From positions 1-30,823 of the forward strand of contig DAOSZN010000025.1 of NCBI GenBank assembly GCA_035593725.1: a stretch of DNA of 30,823 nt, given 5' to 3'. Below are positions 25,287 to 30,823 of the stretch, in pieces. Each line of letters begins with the position of its first letter. Within the stretch, counting starts at the first letter, position 1. The translations under genes and the position numbers were made by a program. The notes below the pieces were generated by a model. That model saw only the letters and a list, made by a program, of their open reading frames with translations. It did not search any database and had not been told where the DNA came from. The stretch comes from UBA4971 sp029551185 (GTDB lineage Bacteria; Bacillota; SHA-98; UBA4971).

Positions 25287-25396
25287 GAGCAGGGCGTTCG
25301 TCAGACAGGGAAGACCTCGGAATTGTTGACTTGTGCCAAGGGACATTGCGTGGTTTCGTTGGGCGTTTTCCCCTGACGAAGTCGTGCTCTTTTTTT
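25287..25396 (+). promoter_or_regulatory. Long terminator-like leader RNA before the MATE gene (candidate attenuator)
   Basis: The leader can fold into one long arm: 25287-25291 with 25385-25389 (5 pairs), 25293-25295 with 25381-25383 (3, one G-U), 25297-25304 with 25373-25380 (8 perfect pairs, TTCGTCAG/CTGACGAA), a three-base bulge, then 25308-25315 with 25365-25372 (8, one G-U). Inside lies a 49-base region with a small CTTG-TGC-CAAG hairpin (25330-25340). Seven T residues (25390-25396) follow the arm directly, then GGAGGGG and the start codon. Stem plus T run right before a ribosome site is the layout of a regulated terminator. I recognise no known riboswitch core. Confidence 0.6.
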
Positions 25397-25407
25397 GGAG
25401 GGGTTAG

Positions 25408-26808
25408 ATGTCATGTAGTAAAAGATTACAGCCAGAATATACAAAGGAGCTTCTTCATCTTGCAGGGCCGCTAATTCTATCTAATCTGGCCTATACTTTA
25501 CTGGGAGCTTTAGATACTATCTTCATGGGCAGGGTCGGGACAATTGAGCTTGGCGCGGTCGGCGTTGCAAGCACGCTTTTTGTTGCTGTATCAGCGATTT
25601 TTCGTGGTACAGTCGGAGGCGCCTTAGTCATGGTTTCCCAAGCTTATGGAGCAGGCGACAGGAAACGGATAAGAAGATCTCTGCAACAATACATTATACT
25701 GTCTTTTCTTCTTGCTCCTCTTTGCTTAACCTTGCCAAAGCTATTTGAACTGTATTTCAGGCTTTCCAAAGCCCAACCACAAGTAAAGGATCTTGCGTTG
25801 ATTTACATGACGATAAGATCCTATGAGATCCCATTCAGCCTACTGTCAAAAACCTGCGGTAGCTTCCTTCTCGGTATCGGTAACTCTACATTTCCCATGT
25901 TTGTCAGCTGGCTGACGGTTGGGGTTAATGCCTTCGCCAACTATGTCCTCATCTTCGGCCGATTTGGGTTTCCAAGGCTTGGCATAGCAGGAGCTGCCTG
26001 GGGGACGGTCATATCCCAGGGCGTGCAGCTGGCTCTATATATAGTATTCGTTCTCTGGCAGTATAACAAAGAATACCGCCTTCTTAAGGGGTTTTCATTG
26101 CCTGGATGGAAGGAGCTAAAGGACAGCTTCATCTTGGGATTTCCTATGGGTCTTGCAAACTCCATTGATCTTTGCGCCTTCGGAGTCTTTCTTACGCTCA
26201 TTTCGCGTATAGGCGCGATTGAACTTGCCGCAAGCCAAATAGTAAGTCAGCTGAACGACCTCACCTTCATGCCGGCTTTCGCGCTCGGCGCGTCCACCAA
26301 TTCCCTGGTGGGGAGGTCATTGGGACAGAATGACATAGAGAAGGCTGAGACATTCGGGCGTGCCGGCCTAATGGTGGGAGTAGCAGTGGTAGGCCTTATA
26401 GGGATTTGCTTCTGCTTTTTCCCGTCAGTTTTTATTGCTCCTTTTACCGCGGATCATCAAGTGACTATGCTTGCGAGCAAATTGCTGAAGATAGTTGCTC
26501 TTTATCAGCTTTTAGATGTCGTCTATGTCGTTTTCCGCGGCGCGCTGAACGGGGCGGGCCAGACCAAGTATACCGGTTTGATGACCCTGGCATGCGCTTC
26601 CTGTCTCTTCATTCCTGTATCCTATATCGGCGCGTTTGTCCTGGGATTCGGAATATGGGGGGCTTGGAGCGGACCATTGGCACACGTGACATGCTTGGTG
26701 TTTAGTCTGGGTGCGAGGTTTTATGGGGGTAGCTGGAAAAAAGGATGGGTGGCATCGGGTAATACCAAAGGAAGGATTGAAGGTAAGCTGGAATTTGTGC
26801 CGAAGTAA
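25408..26808 (+). CDS. MATE family multidrug/cation efflux transporter
   Basis: 466 residues with about 12 hydrophobic segments, the MATE (NorM/DinF-like) fold that exports cationic drugs or metabolites in exchange for Na+ or H+. Visible signatures: L-L-H-L-A-G-P-L-I-L-S-N-L near the start, L-D-T-I-F-M-G-R-V-G in helix 1-2, V-S-Q-A-Y-G-A-G-D with R-R-S-L-Q-Q after helix 2, and in the second half F-M-P-A-F-A-L-G-A-S-T-N-S-L-V-G-R-S-L-G-Q-N-D, the matching repeat. GGAGGGG sits four bases before the ATG. It stands alone with a strong promoter and a structured leader, so it is probably made on demand. The substrate cannot be read from the sequence. Confidence 0.93.
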   Translation: MSCSKRLQPEYTKELLHLAGPLILSNLAYTLLGALDTIFMGRVGTIELGAVGVASTLFVAVSAIFRGTVGGALVMVSQAYGAGDRKRIRRSLQQYIILSFLLAPLCLTLPKLFELYFRLSKAQPQVKDLALIYMTIRSYEIPFSLLSKTCGSFLLGIGNSTFPMFVSWLTVGVNAFANYVLIFGRFGFPRLGIAGAAWGTVISQGVQLALYIVFVLWQYNKEYRLLKGFSLPGWKELKDSFILGFPMGLANSIDLCAFGVFLTLISRIGAIELAASQIVSQLNDLTFMPAFALGASTNSLVGRSLGQNDIEKAETFGRAGLMVGVAVVGLIGICFCFFPSVFIAPFTADHQVTMLASKLLKIVALYQLLDVVYVVFRGALNGAGQTKYTGLMTLACASCLFIPVSYIGAFVLGFGIWGAWSGPLAHVTCLVFSLGARFYGGSWKKGWVASGNTKGRIEGKLEFVPK

Positions 26809-26885
26809 CTATTTCAGCTAATTTACTTGTCACTCAGACGTTTATGCTAAGAACTACACCGCGTGACTGTTTGAATTCTTATAGG

Positions 26886-26915
26886 TTGTCATGTTTTGGG
26901 ATGATAGTGCATAAA
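26886..26915 (+). promoter_or_regulatory. Possible promoter of the polysaccharide deacetylase gene
   Basis: TTGTCA (26886-26891, 5 of 6), an 18-bp spacer and CATAAA (26910-26915, 4 of 6), about 55 bases before the GTG start at 26969. Plausible but not strong. Confidence 0.35.
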
Positions 26916-26968
26916 CATGGATGTGACACTCTTTTTGGAGTACAAGCGGAGAGGAGGGACGGTCAGGA

Positions 26969-28096
26969 GTGGAGAGGATTAGGTTCAGGCAATCTGCTGT
27001 CATAGCGGTAATCGTCCTTTTGGCGCTGGGTCTTGCAGGAATGTCAGCAGCAGCTTCGGATGCAAGCAATATATCTTTGCAAGCCGGCACCAAGCTACCT
27101 GGCGAACTGGTTAGGGTCAAGTATGATGATATCTTTCTCAGAGGTTTTATTCTGGATGATACGATGATGGTGCCTATTCGCCCTGTGGCAGAGGCATTTA
27201 AGGCTACTGTCCACTGGGATCCGGAAGGCCGAACAATTGTAAACGGCTACATCGTGGATGTCATGATCAGGTGGGATCAGGCATGGATGCCGGCTAAAGA
27301 TCTCGTGCCTATTCTGGGGTGCTGGTATACTTGGGATCAAGCTACTCGGACTGTAACGATTAGCAATGGTTTTCGGAATGTTTACGTCCAAGCGCCTTTG
27401 GGTATTCCATACCCAACAGGCAAAAGCAACGCAGCTTCGGAGGCGCCGACCGGCGCCTCTAAAGTTGCTTCAGGGACTAATCTTCCTGTGGTCCCGGAAG
27501 GGGAAGCAGCCCTCAGGATCCCAGGGGAGAGGCGGGAATCTAAAGGAAAAGTCGCGTTGACGTTTGATGACGGCCCGGATCCTGTGATCACCGGGAAGAT
27601 CGTGGATACACTGGCCGAATACCGGGTGAAAGCCACCTTTTTTTTTGTGGGATGTCGGGCGGTAACCTATGCTGATGTAGCAAAGAAAGTGGCAAGAGCA
27701 GGTCACGACATCGGAAACCACAGTTACTCCCATAAAGATCTAAAAGAGCTTGACGTTGAAGAGGCCAGACAAGAGATTCGAAAGGCGCAGAATGCGATAA
27801 AATCAGCGACCGGTGTTACTCCGAAATGGTTCCGTCCCCCGTATGGAAGTTACAACGCTGATACCCGGACAATCGCTGAAGAAGAAGGCGTATCTGTTGT
27901 CTTGTGGAATCTTTCGCCTGATGATTGGAAGAGCCCCGGTGAAGCTGTGATTAGGCAACGTGTGACATCCGGCGTGAAGGACGGTTCCATCGTGCTGCTT
28001 CATGTCAAAGAGCAGACGCTAAAGTCGCTTCCCCGCCTTATTGAGGAGCTTACTGAGATAGGGTATGAGCTGGTGGGACTCTCGGACATTATGTAA
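26969..28096 (+). CDS. Secreted polysaccharide deacetylase with copper-amine-oxidase-like N-terminal domain
   Basis: 375 residues. A signal peptide is clear: basic M-E-R-I-R-F-R-Q, a hydrophobic core V-I-A-V-I-V-L-L-A-L-G-L-A-G, then S-A-A-A-S near residue 30. Residues about 45-135 (V-P-I-R-P-V-A-E-A-F, V-H-W-D, T-R-T-V-T-I) match the copper-amine-oxidase N-terminal-like domain often found on wall-associated Firmicutes proteins. A Ser/Ala/Pro-rich linker leads to a NodB domain from about 190: T198-F-D-D-G-P-D, the zinc motif H251-x3-H255 (H-S-Y-S-H), R-P-P-Y-G-S-Y-N, W-N-L-S-P-D-D-W and L-L-H-V. The catalytic set is complete. It should remove acetyl groups from peptidoglycan or another cell-wall glycan outside the cell. 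The GTG follows GGAGGG by about ten bases. Confidence 0.93.
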   Translation: MERIRFRQSAVIAVIVLLALGLAGMSAAASDASNISLQAGTKLPGELVRVKYDDIFLRGFILDDTMMVPIRPVAEAFKATVHWDPEGRTIVNGYIVDVMIRWDQAWMPAKDLVPILGCWYTWDQATRTVTISNGFRNVYVQAPLGIPYPTGKSNAASEAPTGASKVASGTNLPVVPEGEAALRIPGERRESKGKVALTFDDGPDPVITGKIVDTLAEYRVKATFFFVGCRAVTYADVAKKVARAGHDIGNHSYSHKDLKELDVEEARQEIRKAQNAIKSATGVTPKWFRPPYGSYNADTRTIAEEEGVSVVLWNLSPDDWKSPGEAVIRQRVTSGVKDGSIVLLHVKEQTLKSLPRLIEELTEIGYELVGLSDIM

Positions 28097-28248
28097 TTCG
28101 GAAGTCATGCAACTTCGAAGTGAAACAGAGGCCTCAGGTTGCGGACGCTCTGGATTGAGGACCGTAATAAGTTAAGCCTGGTCATAGGCGGCCGACAAGA
28201 TCATTGGCAATTTGGGTTATGGATATCAGAATCACACGGAGGGCGGAC

Positions 28249-30468
28249 ATGCTTTCGATTCAGGGGACAGTTGAGAGAATCACTTATAGAAACGAAGATA
28301 ATCTCTATACCGTAGCGCGGGTCAACTGTGAAGGACGCGGTCCGGCCGGACCGGGACGCCAAATCATCACAGTGGTTGGTGCGTTTCCTTTTATAACGGT
28401 TGGGGAGACCCTTCTTATGAAAGGTGAATGGACAAGTCACCCCGAGTATGGCAGGCAGTTTAAAGTCGAAAGCTATGAGTCAGTAGTCCCTGCTACAGTA
28501 AAGGGTATAGAGAAGTATCTCGGGTCCGGCCTTATCAAGGGAATCGGACCTGTGACTGCCAAGAGACTTGTTCGGCGCTTCGGCTCAAAAACCCTTGATG
28601 TAATCGAACATGAGCCTGAAAGACTCACTGAGGTTGAGGGGATTGGCCCGAAGAAGGCTTGCACGATAACGAAAGCATTCGAGGAGCAGAAAGAAATCAG
28701 GCGGGTTATGGTTTTTTTGGCTGACCACGGCGTGACTCCGGGGCTTGCCATCAAGATATTCCGTCATTACGGTGATGCTTCAATTCAAGCGGTCCGCGAG
28801 AACCCATATCGTCTTGCAGATGACATTCATGGAGTGGGGTTTAAGACAGCCGACAAAATAGCTGCTGAACTCGGTATAGAGCCTGTGTCCATGGAGAGGG
28901 TCACCGCAGGAATTGTGTATGTCCTGAATGAACTCGCAGCCGACGGCCACGTCTACTATCCTGAGGAATCTCTTTTGAAAGAGGCAGCCGATATCCTCGA
29001 GGTGGATGAGGCATTGGTTAAGGAGGCTATACCGGTCCTGGAGGAGCGCGGCGCAATTATTAGGGACATGATCCAAGGTGAGACTGCTGTTTACTTGGCA
29101 TACCTCTATCGGGCTGAGATCAGTGTGGCGCAAGGGTTCAAGACGCTTGCTGCGTCGAAGCCGCGCATGGTTTCAGGGAATACCCGGCGCCTTATGGGGG
29201 AGATGGAGCGAAGGGACGGCATACGTCTCAACAGAGAGCAAATGGAAGCTGTGGAGAAGGCTGCAGGAAGTTCAGTTTTGGTCCTTACAGGAGGACCCGG
29301 TACAGGAAAAACGACCGGTGTCAGGACTATGCTCAGGGTGTTTGAGGCTGAAGGACTCCGTGTATCTCTTGCTGCGCCCACCGGACGGGCAGCGAAAAGG
29401 CTGGCTGAGACGACAGGACGTGAGGCAAAGACCATCCACCGGCTCCTAGGCGTGACCTTCACTCAAGGGTACATGGCGTTTGAACGTAACGAGAGTTCCC
29501 CTATTGACGCTGACGTAATCATTTTAGATGAGACTTCCATGATAGATGTGCTCTTAATGAGTCATTTCCTTGCTGCAGTGCGTCCCGGGACAAGGCTTGT
29601 CCTTGTAGGCGATGTGGATCAACTGCCGTCAGTAGGCCCGGGATCGCTTCTTAAAGATGTGATTGCGTCAGGTGTCGTAGAAGTAGTGCGTCTGACTGAG
29701 ATATTCAGGCAAGCGCAGCTTAGTATGATTGTAACTAATGCGCATAAGGTGAACAGGGGAGAGATGCCCGTCTTTAACAGGAACCTTATAGAAGGGGCGG
29801 ACGCGGACTTTTTCTTTATTCGGGAAGAGGATCCTGAGAAAGTTACCGAGCTCGTCAGGGATCTTGTAGCGAGACGTCTACCAGGTTATATAAAGTGTGA
29901 CCCGATAGACGATATTCAGGTCATGGCGCCCATGCGTCGTACGGTAACAGGTGTCGATAACCTTAACTTGCTTCTCCAGGATGCGTTGAATCCGGGAGGT
30001 CGTGGCAAGCGCGAGATTCGCATGGGCGCATTCATTTTGCGTGAAGGCGATAAGGTTATGCAGATAAGAAATAACTACGATAAGATGGTGTTCAACGGGG
30101 ATATTGGTCGTGTGGTGCGAGTGGATCCCGAGGAGCAGGAGGTCGTGGTTGCGTTTGATGAATCTGACGGACTGAGACGCGTCACATATGAGCAGCATGA
30201 ACTTGATGAGCTTGTGCTCTCCTATGCGATTTCCGTCCATAAGAGTCAAGGAAGCGAGTATCCTGTGGTAGTGATGCCCATCACCACCCAACACTATGTA
30301 ATGCTCCAGAGAAATCTCCTATACACTGCTATCACCAGAGCCAAGCGCATGGTGGTCCTTGTGGGTACGCCTAAGGCCTTGGCTATCGCTGTCAAGAACG
30401 ATACCCAGGATAAACGTTACTCCGGGCTTAGTGAAAGGCTTGCTTATACACTAGATATGTCCTCTTAA
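28249..30468 (+). CDS. recD2: ATP-dependent RecD-like DNA helicase, RecD2 type
   Basis: A 5'-3' superfamily 1B helicase, 739 residues from the ATG at 28249, which has GGAGGG five bases upstream (earlier in-frame starts at 28204 and 28219 lack one). An N-terminal OB-like part begins I-Q-G-T-V-E-R-I-T-Y; then helix-hairpin-helix repeats (G-I-G-P-V-T-A-K-R-L, V-E-G-I-G-P-K-K-A, H-G-V-G-F-K-T-A); Walker A G348-G-P-G-T-G-K-T-T; D427-E-T-S; V-G-D-V-D-Q-L-P-S-V-G-P-G; A-I-S-V-H-K-S-Q-G-S-E; and Y-T-A-I-T-R-A-K. All helicase motifs are intact. The long N-terminal region is what separates RecD2 from RecBCD RecD; no recB or recC is here. Likely role in DNA repair and replication-fork care. Confidence 0.96.
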   Translation: MLSIQGTVERITYRNEDNLYTVARVNCEGRGPAGPGRQIITVVGAFPFITVGETLLMKGEWTSHPEYGRQFKVESYESVVPATVKGIEKYLGSGLIKGIGPVTAKRLVRRFGSKTLDVIEHEPERLTEVEGIGPKKACTITKAFEEQKEIRRVMVFLADHGVTPGLAIKIFRHYGDASIQAVRENPYRLADDIHGVGFKTADKIAAELGIEPVSMERVTAGIVYVLNELAADGHVYYPEESLLKEAADILEVDEALVKEAIPVLEERGAIIRDMIQGETAVYLAYLYRAEISVAQGFKTLAASKPRMVSGNTRRLMGEMERRDGIRLNREQMEAVEKAAGSSVLVLTGGPGTGKTTGVRTMLRVFEAEGLRVSLAAPTGRAAKRLAETTGREAKTIHRLLGVTFTQGYMAFERNESSPIDADVIILDETSMIDVLLMSHFLAAVRPGTRLVLVGDVDQLPSVGPGSLLKDVIASGVVEVVRLTEIFRQAQLSMIVTNAHKVNRGEMPVFNRNLIEGADADFFFIREEDPEKVTELVRDLVARRLPGYIKCDPIDDIQVMAPMRRTVTGVDNLNLLLQDALNPGGRGKREIRMGAFILREGDKVMQIRNNYDKMVFNGDIGRVVRVDPEEQEVVVAFDESDGLRRVTYEQHELDELVLSYAISVHKSQGSEYPVVVMPITTQHYVMLQRNLLYTAITRAKRMVVLVGTPKALAIAVKNDTQDKRYSGLSERLAYTLDMSS

Positions 30469-30554
30469 TCCTTCTTTCCCTTCATTTCTATATTTCTGTC
30501 TCTTGCTTTCGACAATCTTGGTATCTCATGAATAAATTAGATCCGAAATTGATA

Positions 30555-30600
30555 TACATAGCTATGTAGTCAGCGTGTCTCTTGCCAAGCTGTCTACATA
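30555..30600. repeat. Nested palindrome and inverted repeat
   Basis: TACATAGCTATGTA (30555-30568) is a perfect 14-bp palindrome. Its right half also takes part in a 12-bp inverted repeat, TATGTAGTCAGC (30563-30574) with GCTGTCTACATA (30589-30600), 11 of 12 paired around a 14-base loop. The two folds exclude each other. Confidence 0.65.
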
Positions 30601-30608
30601 CACAGATG

Positions 30609-30708
30609 GGTGTCTATGAGCGTGCACACCTTATTCGTTTTACTATCTACTGCTATGTGCAAGTTTTGGAGGAGAGATATTCCCGATGTGTCTACGAGCT
30701 TCGACACA
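30609..30708. repeat. Two related small hairpins
   Basis: GGTGT (30609-30613) pairs with ACACC (30626-30630), and TGTGTC (30687-30692) pairs with GACACA (30703-30708). Both contain a similar core, GTGTCTAYGAGC, and end in ACACC, so they look like diverged copies of one element about 77 bases apart. Confidence 0.5.
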
Positions 30709-30823
30709 CCGGTGTTCGCGACTTTTGGCCCCGTTTTTTTGCGCTCAATAACTGCCAGCTCTCGTCGGTTTGGATGAAGCGTAGTTGTCAAAGACTGAAT
30801 GGCATGATAATTGCGATAATATA

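Larger units (their letters stand above)
30469..30823. other. Gene-poor right end with short inverted repeats
   Basis: After recD2 comes a pyrimidine-rich tract (30469-30512), then a more A/T-rich region without a convincing gene. A minus-strand frame is open from the right edge to a stop at 30594, about 76 codons, with no recognisable motif; it could be the end of a gene lying beyond the window, but I do not call it. Several hairpins are present and listed separately. Confidence 0.5.

Noticed and set aside
30594..30791. Minus-strand frame of 65 codons near the right edge
   Set aside because: No motif and no good start. The frame stays open to the window edge, so it might be a gene end, but the evidence is too thin to call it.
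1..30823. CRISPR arrays, tRNA or rRNA genes, intact insertion sequences, prophage
   Set aside because: No regular repeat-spacer pattern, cloverleaf with CCA-type acceptor, rRNA core or transposase/phage gene was recognised anywhere.

Overview
The window reads as chromosomal DNA of an anaerobic member of the Bacillota (Firmicutes). Three things suggest this: the conserved block dnaE - DUF2007 - accD - accA - pfkA - pyk, strong AGGAGG-type ribosome binding sites with frequent GTG and TTG starts, and a large heterodisulfide-reductase (Hdr) electron-transfer operon of the kind found in strict anaerobes. I cannot name the genus. I see no tRNA, rRNA, CRISPR array or intact mobile element.

Layout. 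(1) 1-798: the C-terminal end of a probable M3-like metallopeptidase entering from the left edge, then a small charged protein. (2) 1065-9106: replication and central metabolism, with dnaE, a DUF2007 protein, accD and accA (ATGA overlap), pfkA (TTGA overlap) and pyk, closed by a hairpin terminator near 9207-9239. (3) 9347-12128: class II fructose-bisphosphate aldolase, a second phosphofructokinase carrying the pyrophosphate-type residue pair, and a small membrane protein. (4) 12362-24014: ten same-strand genes: a GcvH-like lipoyl carrier, hdrC, hdrB, hdrA, an MvhD with an added winged-helix-like tail, a 1027-residue double HdrA, a second MvhD, and three genes matching FlxC, FlxB and FlxA. (5) 24138-24845: purC on the minus strand, with its own promoter. 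(6) 25408-30468: a MATE exporter behind a long terminator-like leader, a secreted polysaccharide deacetylase, and recD2. (7) 30469-30823: a gene-free stretch rich in short inverted repeats.

How the genes fit together. Regions 2 and 3 cover the phosphofructokinase, aldolase and pyruvate kinase steps of glycolysis, plus malonyl-CoA formation. The two phosphofructokinases differ at both residues that set ATP or PPi use, so the cell may run that step with either phosphoryl donor. Region 4 encodes what looks like a complete NAD(H)-linked flavin-based electron-bifurcating machine. FlxA (FAD, NAD, 2Fe-2S) should exchange electrons with NADH; FlxB and FlxC carry them over 4Fe-4S clusters to MvhD and HdrA; HdrA splits them toward ferredoxin and HdrBC. 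The disulfide substrate of HdrB is unknown. The lipoyl carrier gene at the head of the operon suggests, as inference only, that a lipoyl disulfide could be it.

The best candidates for something undescribed are the pairing of a GcvH-like protein with a Flx-type Hdr complex that has two HdrA units and two MvhD units, and the roughly 100-nt attenuator-like RNA in front of the MATE gene.
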